NCBI RefSeq assembly: GCF_900102685.1
Contig: NZ_FMZA01000010.1
Coordinates: 62,001-126,000, forward strand
Direction of reading: 5' to 3'
Source: Melghirimyces thermohalophilus
GTDB taxonomy: Bacteria > Bacillota > Bacilli > Thermoactinomycetales > DSM-45169
DNA: 64,000 nt
In this document: in pieces, positions 52,714-61,170 of the stretch
Numbering within the stretch: position 1 is the first letter of the stretch
Layout: every line of letters starts with the position of its first letter
Position numbers and translations under genes: made by a program
The notes under the pieces: model-generated
Seen by the model: the letters and a program-made list of their open reading frames with translations, nothing else
Databases searched by the model: none
Told to the model about the DNA's origin: nothing

Positions 52714-54444
52714 ATGATGAATAACAAACAAGTCTCCGCGTTGCTTAACCAATTGGCGGACCTTTTGGAGCTGAAAGGGGAAAATCCTTTCAAAGCCAAT
52801 GCCTACCGCCGTGCGGCACGGGCCGTGGAAAATAGTCGCGTCGCCCTAGACGAGTTGGAGAAAGGACCCGAGGAATTGCCGGGTGTCGGCAAGGGAACCG
52901 CCGCCGCCATCCGGGGGATTATGGAGACTGGACGGTTGGAAGCGTTGGATCAGTTGTTGGAAGAGCTCCCCTCCGGATTGCCGGAACTGATGAACATCCC
53001 CGGCTTGGGTCCCAAATCGATTCACCTGTTGAATCGGGAGTTGGGCGTGGAAAATAAGGAGCAGTTGGAAGAAGCGCTAAAGCAGGGGAAGGTACGCACT
53101 TTACCCGGTTTTGGTGAAAAGAAAGAGAAGAAACTTCTGGATGGGATCCAACGGATGAAGCGGTTTACACGCCATCTGCTGATCCACGGGCTGACGGTTG
53201 CCGAAACCCTGCGCGAACGGTTGGCGGAGCATCCGGAGGTGCTCCAGGTGGAGCCTGCCGGTAGCCTCCGACGAATGAAGGAGACGGTGAAGGATATCGA
53301 CCTGGTGGTGGCCACCAAGCATCCGGAGACAGTCGCTGAAACAGTGGTCTCCATGCCGGAGGTGATCCGGGTGATCAACCAAGGAAGCACCAAAGTGAGT
53401 GTCCTATTAAGGATGGGCTGGGAAATTCAGGTGGATGTCCGCTTGGTGGAGCCGGACCAATTTATCAGTGCTCTGCATCATTTCACCGGATCCAAAGAGC
53501 ATAACGTTCGCTTTCGACAGCGGGCGAAGGAGTTTGGGTGGAAGGTGAGTGAATACGGGATTCATGACGAGGATCACGAAGAGACCTTCACCTTTGCGAC
53601 CGAGGAAGAGATGTACCAAAAACTGCAGCTGCCCTATATCGTTCCTGAACTGCGGGAAGACCGTGGGGAGATGGACCACCAGGCGGAGGATTTGCCCCAG
53701 CTGATCCGGGCGGAGGATTACCGGGGAGATCTCCATATGCACACCCGTTGGAGCGACGGGTCGGCATCGGTCCGGGAGATGGCTCTGGCGGCCCGGGAGC
53801 GGGGGTATGAATATATCGCCATCACGGACCATTCCCGCTCTCTCAAGGTGGCCGGCGGGTTGACTCCTGACGATCTGAAACGTCAGCGGGAGGAGATCGA
53901 TGCGGTCAATGAGGAGCTGGATGGAATCACCGTGTTGGCAGGTACAGAGATGGACATCCTACCTGACGGCACTCTCGATTTCCCCGATAGGGTATTGAAG
54001 GAACTGGACCTGGTAATCGCCTCCATCCACAGCGGCTTCAAACAAGATGAGGAGACCATCACCCAGCGGGTTTTGAATGCCGTGAAGAATCCCTACGTGC
54101 ATATCGTAGCCCATCCCACCGGCCGTTTGCTCAACCGTCGGGATCCTTACGCGATCGATCTGGATCGGGTGTTTGAGGCGGCCGCCAAAACAGGTACCAT
54201 GCTGGAGTTGAACGCCAACCCCAATCGACTGGATTTGAACGACCGGGATTTGAAACGGGCCAAAGAAGCTTACGGATTAAATGTGACCATCAATACCGAT
54301 GCTCACTCGCCCGAGATGATGGACTTTGTTCGCTTCGGGGTGGCCACGGCACGTCGGGGGTGGCTGGAAGCCGGGGACGTGATCAACACGTATTCCCTGG
54401 AACAGCTGCGGCAGCGCTTGGATTACATTCGCCGGAATAAATGA
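52714..54444 (+). CDS. polX: DNA polymerase X with PHP domain
   Basis: 576 residues; ATG 52714 and 52717 both follow the GGGAGGGGG. The N-terminal 8-kDa-like and HhH parts (ELPGVGKGTAAAIRG, NIPGLGPKSIHLL) are followed by the nucleotidyltransferase GSLRRMKETVKDIDLVV. The C-terminal PHP domain starts near residue 339 (GDLHMHTRWSDGS) and includes ITDHSRSL, GTEMDI and NTDAHSP metal ligands, giving 3'-5' exonuclease and AP-endonuclease activity in relatives. Repairs gaps. Precedes sleB and mutS2. Confidence 0.96.
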   Translation: MMNNKQVSALLNQLADLLELKGENPFKANAYRRAARAVENSRVALDELEKGPEELPGVGKGTAAAIRGIMETGRLEALDQLLEELPSGLPELMNIPGLGPKSIHLLNRELGVENKEQLEEALKQGKVRTLPGFGEKKEKKLLDGIQRMKRFTRHLLIHGLTVAETLRERLAEHPEVLQVEPAGSLRRMKETVKDIDLVVATKHPETVAETVVSMPEVIRVINQGSTKVSVLLRMGWEIQVDVRLVEPDQFISALHHFTGSKEHNVRFRQRAKEFGWKVSEYGIHDEDHEETFTFATEEEMYQKLQLPYIVPELREDRGEMDHQAEDLPQLIRAEDYRGDLHMHTRWSDGSASVREMALAARERGYEYIAITDHSRSLKVAGGLTPDDLKRQREEIDAVNEELDGITVLAGTEMDILPDGTLDFPDRVLKELDLVIASIHSGFKQDEETITQRVLNAVKNPYVHIVAHPTGRLLNRRDPYAIDLDRVFEAAAKTGTMLELNANPNRLDLNDRDLKRAKEAYGLNVTINTDAHSPEMMDFVRFGVATARRGWLEAGDVINTYSLEQLRQRLDYIRRNK

Positions 54445-54450
54445 GTTGTT

Positions 54451-54480
54451 TGCATAGGTGAAAAAAATATCGGGATACTA
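54451..54480 (+). promoter_or_regulatory. Forespore (sigma-G type) promoter of sleB
   Basis: -35 TGCATA (54451-54456), 17 bp, -10 GATACTA (54474-54480); compare GHATR and CATNHTA. Confidence 0.6.
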
Positions 54481-54517
54481 ACAGCAGAATACAACCTATA
54501 GAAAGGTTGACTTGGCC

Positions 54518-55507
54518 ATGACAAAGCGAATCCTGCTGTTATGCTGTGCCTGTATGCTCATCGTGGTCGGGGTGTTTACGACTGTTGCCGAGGCAGGAGC
54601 CTCCTTTGGCAAGGAAGAGATAAAACAGGGGGCCGCCGGTGGCGACGTTTATGAGCTTCAGGGTCGGCTCAAGTATCTCGGTTTTTATCAGGGGAAAATC
54701 GATGGTCAATTTGGGCAACGCACCTATCGTGCCGTGCGGCAATTCCAGTCGCAATTTGGATTGAAGGTAGACGGTGTCGTCGGCCCCAAAACCAAAAGAG
54801 AGCTGGTGGAAGCCACTAAAGCTTGGGCCCCGGGCCTTTCCAACCGGATATACAAAAAAGGGGACCGCGGAGGCTATGTGTGGGAGTTGCAGCGGCGGCT
54901 GCGATACATCGGCTATTACCCTGGCAAGGTGGATGGGAAATTCGAGTCCCAGACTGATCGGGCAGTTCGTGACTTTCAGTATCGGTTTGGCCTGAAGGTG
55001 GACGGGAAAGCGGGACCCAAGACCAAACTGAAGCTGTGGCGGGCGACCCGAGACATGAAAACCGACAAAGGCGCGAAAGCACAAAAGAAAAAGAAGCCGG
55101 CGATGACCCAGGTGAAACCGATGAAGAAGGTGTCTCAAAACACCGGAGGGTTGTCCAAACAGGACATCCACCTGATGTCCAGAGCGGTTTATGCTGAAGG
55201 ACGGGGTGAGCCCTACGTCGGGAAAGTGGCTATCGCCGCGGTGATCCTGAATCGGTTGGAAAGCGAGAAATTCCCGGATTCGGTCTCAGGGATTATTTAC
55301 GAACCTCTGGCTTTCGAAGCGGTATCTGACGGACAGATCAACATGAGTCCCGAAGAGGAGTCCAAAAAAGCGGTTCGGGATGCGCTGAACGGTTGGGATC
55401 CCAGCGGCGGCGCCCTCTATTACTTTAACCCCGATAAGGCGACTTCCGACTGGATTTGGGGACGCCCGCAAATCAAACGGATCGGCAAACACATCTTCAC
55501 CAATTAA
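54518..55507 (+). CDS. sleB: Spore cortex-lytic enzyme SleB-like
   Basis: 329 residues from the ATG after AAAGG. Signal peptide at 1-27, then two peptidoglycan-binding repeats (about 38-95 and 113-172; YELQGRLKYLGFYQGKIDG and its copy). A basic linker and a Hydrolase_2 domain (about 222-329) follow, with the catalytic Glu in YAEGRGEP. Lytic transglycosylase that degrades cortex muramic-lactam peptidoglycan at germination. B. subtilis SleB has one binding repeat; this one has two. It sits between polX and mutS2, without ypeB. Confidence 0.9.
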   Translation: MTKRILLLCCACMLIVVGVFTTVAEAGASFGKEEIKQGAAGGDVYELQGRLKYLGFYQGKIDGQFGQRTYRAVRQFQSQFGLKVDGVVGPKTKRELVEATKAWAPGLSNRIYKKGDRGGYVWELQRRLRYIGYYPGKVDGKFESQTDRAVRDFQYRFGLKVDGKAGPKTKLKLWRATRDMKTDKGAKAQKKKKPAMTQVKPMKKVSQNTGGLSKQDIHLMSRAVYAEGRGEPYVGKVAIAAVILNRLESEKFPDSVSGIIYEPLAFEAVSDGQINMSPEEESKKAVRDALNGWDPSGGALYYFNPDKATSDWIWGRPQIKRIGKHIFTN

Positions 55508-55525
55508 GGATGGAAAGGCGAACGG

Positions 55526-55557
55526 AACCGGCTCCCATAGGGAGCTGGTTCTTTTTT
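55526..55557 (+). terminator. Terminator of sleB
   Basis: AACCGGCTCCC/GGGAGCTGGTT stem, loop ATA, followed by CTTTTTT. Confidence 0.9.
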
Positions 55558-55630
55558 GGCATTCGCTCCCGACAGTCTCACGCTCATGCTATAATATGAA
55601 AGGATTGTCGCTGGAAGAGGAGGGGACCTT

Positions 55631-57991
55631 TTGGACCCAAACATGCACCGAACGTTGGAATATGAAACCATCGTCCATATGCTTAAGGAACAGGCTACAT
55701 CGGAAACCGGCCAATCCTTGGCTGAAAAAATGCAACCATCTGCCGAGGAGGGCCATGTGCAGGAGATGCTTCGGTCCACGGCCGAAGCGATGGACTTGAT
55801 CCGTTTGAAAGGGGATCTTTCCCTGGAAGGAGTTCGCGATATCCATTCGGCCCTTAGACGGGCGCTGATCGGAAGTGTTCTCTCACCGGTCGATCTCCTT
55901 CACGTGGCCGGTACCGCTCGGGCGGAAAAGAGAGTTCGTTCCCTGTTGGAGGGGCTGGATCCAGAAGAGGCGCCGCTTCCGATCTTGAGAGCGATGGCAG
56001 AGCGGCTGGTGGAAACCCGGACCTTGGCGGAAAGAATTATGGCCGCCATCGACGAGGACGGCCAAGTGGTGGATGAAGCCAGTGCCGAACTGGCGCGGAT
56101 CCGGAGGAACATGGTCCAGCTGAAGGGAGGCATTCGTTCGACGCTGGATGGCATCATCCGGGACAGCAAATATCAAAAAATGTTGCAGGAGCCCCTTGTC
56201 ACCCAGCGAAACGATCGTTTTGTCATTCCCGTGAAGCAAGAATACCGGGCAGCTTTCGGCGGGATTGTGCACGACCAGTCAGCCTCAGGACAAACCTTGT
56301 TTATCGAGCCCCAATCCGTCGTCAACCAGAACAACCGCCTGCGGGAGCTGGAAATCGCAGAAGAGCGGGAAGTGGAACGGATTTTGGGAGAGCTGACTCT
56401 TGCGGTTGGCGAGCAGGCGGAAGCCTTGGAGAACAATCTGGATGTGTTGACAGAATTGGATCTGATTCTGGCCAAAGCCCGGTTGGGACGGCGGATCAAG
56501 GGAGTCGTCCCCCGTGTGAACGAGGAACGGGTGATTCGGCTGAAAAATGCGCGACACCCCTTGATTCCCGCTGATAAAGTGGTTCCGATCGATGTGGAAC
56601 TGGGACAGGATTACCGAGCCATCGTGATTACGGGCCCCAACACCGGGGGGAAGACCGTCACCTTGAAAACAATCGGTTTGCTCACGCTGATGGCCCAGTC
56701 CGGCTTGCCGATTCCCGCTGAGGAAGAGAGCGAGGTTTCCGTATTCAACGGGGTGTTTGCCGATATCGGGGATGAACAGAGCATCGAGCAAAACTTGAGC
56801 ACCTTCTCTGGCCATCTGACCAACATCATCCGGATCCTGGAGGAGATTGATGAGAATAGTTTGGTTCTCTTTGATGAACTGGGGGCGGGAACAGATCCCA
56901 CGGAAGGGGCTGCTTTGGCCATTGCCATCCTGGAACGGGTGTTGGAAAAAAGATGTTGCTTGATGGCCACCACCCACTACAACGAGTTGAAACTTTACGC
57001 TCATGCCCGCTCCGGTGTGATCAACGCCAGTATGGAATTCGATGTGGAGACGCTGAGCCCCACCTATCGTTTGATGATCGGGGTTCCGGGACGAAGTAAC
57101 GCCTTTGAAATCGCCGAGAGGCTGGGCCTGCCTCAAGAAATTATTGAAACCGCCCGGACCCGACTGACTGGGGATGAAAACCGGCTGGAAGAGATGATTG
57201 GGGAGCTGGCTGCCGATCGGCAAAAAGCAAGGGAAGAAAGAGAACAGGCGGAAGCGTTACAAAAGGAAGCGGCAGCCCTTCACCAAGAGATGAAGGAGAA
57301 GCTGACAACCTGGGAACAGGAAAAAGAACGGATTCGCGAAAAAGCCCGCCGAGAGGCGAAACAGATTGTCCTCCGGGCCAAACGGGAATCAGAAGAGGTA
57401 CTCGGACAGTTGCGGCAATGGGCCAGGGAACGTCCCGAAGAATTGAAGGAGCATAAACTGATCGAAGCGAAAAAGCGGCTGGACGAGGCGGAGCCGCAAA
57501 CCAGCTGGCCGAAAAGAATCCATCGAGACCGGGGATCGAGCCGAAAAGTGGCGGTCGGGGATGAAGTGTTGGTGAAGACAATCGGTCAAAAAGGGCAGGT
57601 GATTGATGACCTCGGCGGCGGTGAACTTCAGGTTCAGGTGGGCTTGATGAAGTTGAAAGTGAACCGGAAGGATCTGGAGTGGAAGTCGAGCCCCGTTCCC
57701 GACGATCACAGCCAGGGGAGTACCGGTTACCGACGACGGTCCCATCATGTCCGACATGAGCTGGATCTTCGCGGCAAAATGGTGGATGAGGCGCTCCCCG
57801 AGATCGATAAGTATCTGGATGACGCCTTGCTCGCCGGTTATGACCAGGTTACCCTCATTCACGGAAAGGGGACGGGGGCATTGCGGACGGGAGTCCAAAA
57901 GTTTCTGGACCGACATTCCCGGGTCCATTCCTATCGTTCTGGTGGCCAGGGAGAAGGCGGTCTTGGGGTGACTGTCGTCACCTTAAAATGA
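55631..57991 (+). CDS. mutS2: Endonuclease MutS2 / ribosome rescue factor
   Basis: 786 residues from a TTG behind GAGGAGGGG. The N terminus DPNMHRTLEYETI is family-like. Core and clamp domains (about 1-320) precede the ABC ATPase with GPNTGGKTVTLKT (Walker A, near 334) and LVLFDELGAGTDPTEGA (Walker B). A long coiled coil and KOW-like segment follow, then a C-terminal Smr nuclease domain (ELDLRGKMVDEAL, LIHGKGTGAL). Acts in recombination suppression and, in Bacillus, on collided ribosomes. Confidence 0.96.
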   Translation: MDPNMHRTLEYETIVHMLKEQATSETGQSLAEKMQPSAEEGHVQEMLRSTAEAMDLIRLKGDLSLEGVRDIHSALRRALIGSVLSPVDLLHVAGTARAEKRVRSLLEGLDPEEAPLPILRAMAERLVETRTLAERIMAAIDEDGQVVDEASAELARIRRNMVQLKGGIRSTLDGIIRDSKYQKMLQEPLVTQRNDRFVIPVKQEYRAAFGGIVHDQSASGQTLFIEPQSVVNQNNRLRELEIAEEREVERILGELTLAVGEQAEALENNLDVLTELDLILAKARLGRRIKGVVPRVNEERVIRLKNARHPLIPADKVVPIDVELGQDYRAIVITGPNTGGKTVTLKTIGLLTLMAQSGLPIPAEEESEVSVFNGVFADIGDEQSIEQNLSTFSGHLTNIIRILEEIDENSLVLFDELGAGTDPTEGAALAIAILERVLEKRCCLMATTHYNELKLYAHARSGVINASMEFDVETLSPTYRLMIGVPGRSNAFEIAERLGLPQEIIETARTRLTGDENRLEEMIGELAADRQKAREEREQAEALQKEAAALHQEMKEKLTTWEQEKERIREKARREAKQIVLRAKRESEEVLGQLRQWARERPEELKEHKLIEAKKRLDEAEPQTSWPKRIHRDRGSSRKVAVGDEVLVKTIGQKGQVIDDLGGGELQVQVGLMKLKVNRKDLEWKSSPVPDDHSQGSTGYRRRSHHVRHELDLRGKMVDEALPEIDKYLDDALLAGYDQVTLIHGKGTGALRTGVQKFLDRHSRVHSYRSGGQGEGGLGVTVVTLK

Positions 57992-58020
57992 TCAGATGGA
58001 TACAGTGAGGAGGAACGGGG

Positions 58021-58110
58021 ATGCTGGCACGATTGGCAATGATCCTGGCTTCCATTGCTCTGTTGTTTTTTCTTGTCGGCATTGTCTGGTTTACCATGAA
58101 CGCTATGTAA
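58021..58110 (+). CDS. Small membrane peptide (29 aa)
   Basis: ATG after GAGGAGGAACGGGG, 30 bp past mutS2. The product MLARLAMILASI... is a single hydrophobic helix ending FTMNAM. Function unknown; probably cotranscribed with mutS2 and the NfeD-like gene. Confidence 0.55.
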   Translation: MLARLAMILASIALLFFLVGIVWFTMNAM

Positions 58111-58141
58111 AAATGAAAAGAGAGGACGGGGGTATGGAATC

Positions 58142-58762
58142 ATGGATCCGTGGTTAGCGGGCTTGATGGTTTTTCTGGCGGGAATGCTTTTAGTGACAGA
58201 ATTTCTCGTACAGGCGAGGGGATTGGCTGGGATCGGGGGTGCCGCCTTGCTGTCGGTCTACGCCATCAGCCAAACCCCCGGGCTCCATGGCTGGTCTGTG
58301 GGATTGTTGTTGATCGGCGTTCTTTTGCTGTTACTGGATGGAAAGTTGATTCAAGACGGGACGCTGTCAGCTTTGGGGCTCATATTGATGTTGGTTGGCT
58401 TGGTCTTACCCACCGGCGATTTTTTGACGGGCAGCTTAGTGGCGGTGATGTGGATCTTGGGGTTGTTCTCCGGCCTTTTCTCACTAAAAATCTTACCTCG
58501 TCGAAAACTGTGGGATCGACTGGTGCTGAAACAGAGCCTCACCAGTGATACCGGTTACCGTTCCGTCAATGAACAGACCCTGGAATTGGTTGGCAGAAAG
58601 GGAAGGGCCGTCTCTCACCTGCGTCCTTCGGGGACGATTGAGCTGGATGGGGAGCGTTACAGCGGGATTAGTGACGGGGTTTGGATCGAAAAGGGAACCC
58701 CGATCCGGGTGGTTTCCGTCGATGGGACCCGGATTTTGGTGGAAGCTCACAACGATGCCTAA
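58142..58762 (+). CDS. NfeD-like membrane protein
   Basis: 206 residues. Four or five hydrophobic helices in the first ~125 residues, then a soluble OB-type domain (GRKGRAVSHLRPSGTIELDGERY, IRVVSVDGTRILVEA). This is the NfeD C-terminal architecture, which in other bacteria works with flotillin/SPFH proteins in membrane organisation. No flotillin gene is visible nearby. Confidence 0.85.
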   Translation: MDPWLAGLMVFLAGMLLVTEFLVQARGLAGIGGAALLSVYAISQTPGLHGWSVGLLLIGVLLLLLDGKLIQDGTLSALGLILMLVGLVLPTGDFLTGSLVAVMWILGLFSGLFSLKILPRRKLWDRLVLKQSLTSDTGYRSVNEQTLELVGRKGRAVSHLRPSGTIELDGERYSGISDGVWIEKGTPIRVVSVDGTRILVEAHNDA

Positions 58763-58776
58763 GAAAGTTCGCTAAG

Positions 58777-59034
58777 CTACTCCCTTTCCATCTCCTGCCC
58801 GCGGTGGAGCGGTTTGACTGTTTGCCCTTTTCTCGCACGGATGTTGATGCGCATCTCCACCACCGGCTTTGGCGCGGGGAGGGAAGGAAGCTTTTCCCGG
58901 GGAGTCGGTTTCGGTTCAGGCTCCTCCCGAAACATGTGGTAGAGATAAAGCCATTCCGGTTGGATCATTCCCATGGTTAAGGCAGGGGGGGCGGAGAGGC
59001 GGGTACGCCGTCTTGCTTTTGATTGTACAAACAT
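58777..59034 (-). CDS. Hypothetical proline-rich protein (85 aa)
   Basis: ATG at 59034 on the minus strand, eight bases after GGGAGAG. The product has a basic N terminus (FVQSKARRRTRLS), a Tyr/Trp patch and a Pro/Glu-rich segment (EEPEPKPTPREKL). No family recognised. Coding status is moderately supported only by the ribosome site. Confidence 0.4.
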   Translation of the reverse strand: MFVQSKARRRTRLSAPPALTMGMIQPEWLYLYHMFREEPEPKPTPREKLPSLPAPKPVVEMRINIRARKGQTVKPLHRGQEMERE

Positions 59035-59161
59035 AGGGATCACTCTCCCGGCTAAATGTTTTCACCAGTATATGGGCCATCCTCTTTCTTTTATGTATTA
59101 GGGTGGCTCTTTTCTGTTTATAATCCGGTGTTGCATCAAATGAAATAGGGGGTGTGGTGTA

Positions 59162-59320
59162 AGCCCTCGATCCAGGCTGTGGTGATTTACAGACAACGGT
59201 TCTACCCCAGGGGGCGGTCACCGCTACCTTGGCCTTGGACTTTGAGATCGGCGCCGGGTCCATGATGCAATACCGGCAGGCCCAGAAGCCTTTCATGAAA
59301 AGGCGAGGCTTTTGGTAGAG
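59162..59320 (+). pseudogene. Possible methyltransferase remnant
   Basis: An open stretch without a start codon encodes LDPGCGDLQTT..., then LALDFEIGAGSMMQYRQAQK. This echoes motif I and the following strand of a class I SAM methyltransferase. It is closed after about 50 codons by TAG. Probably a decayed fragment, or chance. Confidence 0.35.
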
Positions 59321-59336
59321 CGATCGGGCTGATGCT

Positions 59337-59378
59337 AAAACAAAGAGGAACCGCTTTTCGGCGGTTCCTCTTTGTTTT
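59337..59378. terminator. Bidirectional terminator
   Basis: Perfect 18-bp stem AAAACAAAGAGGAACCGC/GCGGTTCCTCTTTGTTTT with loop TTTTCG. It serves the convergent rsmF-like gene. Confidence 0.93.
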
Positions 59379-59386
59379 AGGGAAGT

Positions 59387-60763
59387 TTATCGGTCCCACC
59401 GCAGCCATTTGGGGTAGTGGTTTTTGAGTAAACCGCCGGAGACTTTCCCCCAGCCCAGGGGAAAATGGTCCACGGTTACCAGAGTCCAACCTTTTTCCCC
59501 CTCGTGGGCAAGGGCCTCTCCTTGAAGATAGCGAAGGAGCGGTTCGTCGCCAGCAGAAAAGTTGACACGGCGCTGGACTCGATCGGGGGTTAGAGCCAGA
59601 GCCAGGGCGTGACTGGGAGCAAAATGCCGACGCTTGGCCTGTCCCAAATAGAAGCCGGGACGTTCTACCACCAATCCCTTCAAGGAAGGAAGCTCTCTTG
59701 GTACCTGGTAAAGATGGTCGCCAAACAGGGTGAAAGGCCCTGGAAAAGGGTCTTGGCTCAGCGTATCATCGATAAAGGTTTGGAACACGTTTTTGGCGTC
59801 TCTGTGCACCGGCGGCAACTTGCCCGGTTTTTGCCTGGCGCCTTCCTCTCCTTCCGTTTTTTCCAAAACAGCTACAAAGTGCCCCTCCCCTTTCAAGTGG
59901 TGCGGCCATAAACGGGCGGCTCGACTTAAAGAAGGGTTAACATCCGTGCCCTCCGTAAGGCCAGGAAGGAAATGGTTCGATCCGGGTACATCAACGGGGG
60001 TGAATTGGGGATGAAGCTTTAGAAATCGGTCGAGTGTACCTTCATTTTCCCGGACATTAAAAGTACAGGTGGAATAGACCAGCCTGCCGCCGGGTCGGAG
60101 CATAGGGGCAGCCGCTTCCAGGATGGACACCTGCAGGTCGGCGGCGACCTCAGTGGAACGGATGCTCCAGCGTTCCCTGGTTTCCGGGTCTTTACGAAAC
60201 ATTCCTTCCCCAGAGCAGGGGGCGTCGATCAAGATGCGGTCAAACCAACCGGCAAACCGGGAAGACAGGTGCCGGGGATCTTCACCTAGAATGACGGCGT
60301 TGGTGACTCCGCACCGCTCCAGGTTTTCCACCAGCGCCTTTCGTCGTTCCCGGCTGATCTCGTTGGCAACCAGGATGCCTTTTCCGTTCATTTTAGAGGC
60401 CAGTTGGGTGGTCTTTCCGCCTGGGGCGGCGCACAGATCCAGCACTTTTTCTCCAGGTTGGGGATCCAGGGCTTCTGCCGGAGCCATCGCGCTGGGATCT
60501 TGGATATAATACAGCCCCGCGGCATGGTAGACGTGTTTTCCGGGACGATCCCGGTCGTGCTGGTAAAAGAAGCCGGTGTCGCACCAGGGGATGGGTTCCA
60601 ACTGAAAAGGCAATCGGTTCACCCCATCGGCAGTGGATATTTTGAGGGTATTGATCCGCAGGGCTCGGTGAGGGGGCTCTTCATAGGTTTGCAGAAATGC
60701 CGGATATTCATCACCTAGCAGGGTGTTCATCTGTTTTCGGTAGTCTAAGGGCAATGAGTCCAT
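59387..60763 (-). CDS. RsmF/NOL1-NOP2-sun family rRNA cytosine-C5 methyltransferase
   Basis: 458 residues. SAM-binding motif VLDLCAAPGGKTTQLA, then DAPCSGEGMFRKDP with the resolving Cys and YSTCTFNVRENEG with the nucleophile Cys. The C-terminal ~130 residues form the RsmF-type extra domains (FTLFGDHLYQVP, FYLGQAKRRHFAPSHALAL). Methylates a cytosine in 16S rRNA. Single gene on the minus strand, followed by a strong terminator. Confidence 0.94.
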   Translation of the reverse strand: MDSLPLDYRKQMNTLLGDEYPAFLQTYEEPPHRALRINTLKISTADGVNRLPFQLEPIPWCDTGFFYQHDRDRPGKHVYHAAGLYYIQDPSAMAPAEALDPQPGEKVLDLCAAPGGKTTQLASKMNGKGILVANEISRERRKALVENLERCGVTNAVILGEDPRHLSSRFAGWFDRILIDAPCSGEGMFRKDPETRERWSIRSTEVAADLQVSILEAAAPMLRPGGRLVYSTCTFNVRENEGTLDRFLKLHPQFTPVDVPGSNHFLPGLTEGTDVNPSLSRAARLWPHHLKGEGHFVAVLEKTEGEEGARQKPGKLPPVHRDAKNVFQTFIDDTLSQDPFPGPFTLFGDHLYQVPRELPSLKGLVVERPGFYLGQAKRRHFAPSHALALALTPDRVQRRVNFSAGDEPLLRYLQGEALAHEGEKGWTLVTVDHFPLGWGKVSGGLLKNHYPKWLRWDR

Positions 60764-60822
60764 CGGGTAACCTCCTTAACCTTGAACCTTGTGCTAATAG
60801 ATGGCGCTGATAGCAGCAGCCT

Positions 60823-60852
60823 TTGAACAGCCGTCCTCCTGTTGTTTATAAT
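60823..60852 (+). promoter_or_regulatory. Promoter of the Rdx-family gene
   Basis: TTGAAC (60823-60828), 18 bp, TATAAT (60847-60852), about 30 bp before the start codon. Confidence 0.75.
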
Positions 60853-60883
60853 ATAGGTGGACAAACACCTGGAGGGATGGATG

Positions 60884-61135
60884 ATGGAAAAAAGCTATAA
60901 GGTAAGCATTGAATTCTGCATGTCTTGAAACTATGCACCTCGTGCTGCCCGTGTGGCAGAAGAACTGTTTACCGAATACCGCCGCCAAATCGAGGAAATG
61001 ATCTTAATCCCATCCAGCGGCGGTGTATTTGAGGTCGCCGTCGATGGTGAGAAGCTTTACTCCAAAAAAGTGACGGGCCGTCATGCAGAAGAAGGAGAAG
61101 TGCTGCGGCTGATGAAAGAAAAGACAGGTGATTAA
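60884..61135 (+). CDS. SelW/Rdx-family thioredoxin-like protein with in-frame TGA (candidate selenoprotein)
   Basis: The frame from ATG 60884, seven bases after GGAGGG, reads MEKSYKVSIEFCMS, then TGA at 60926-60928, then NYAPRAARVAEELF and on to TAA at 61133. The TGA occupies exactly the second position of the family CxxC/CxxU motif. With selenocysteine the product is 83 residues, normal for the family, and the C-terminal half (SSGGVFEVAVDGEKLYSKK) is intact. A hairpin lies 17-31 nt after the TGA. A good promoter and terminator frame the gene. The alternative is a nonsense mutation or a base-call error in a Cys-form gene. No sel genes are in the window. Confidence 0.75.
60945..60959 (+). promoter_or_regulatory. 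Candidate bacterial SECIS hairpin
   Basis: CTGCC (60945-60949)/GGCAG (60955-60959) stem with loop CGTGT, starting 16 nt after the in-frame TGA. This is the region where bacterial SECIS elements lie. The stem is short; support is positional. Confidence 0.35.
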
Positions 61136-61143
61136 GCGAGTAG

Positions 61144-61170
61144 AACCGGGGTGATGTCCCCGGTTTTTTA
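61144..61170 (+). terminator. Terminator of the Rdx-family gene
   Basis: AACCGGGG/CCCCGGTT stem, six-base loop, followed by TTTTT. Confidence 0.9.
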
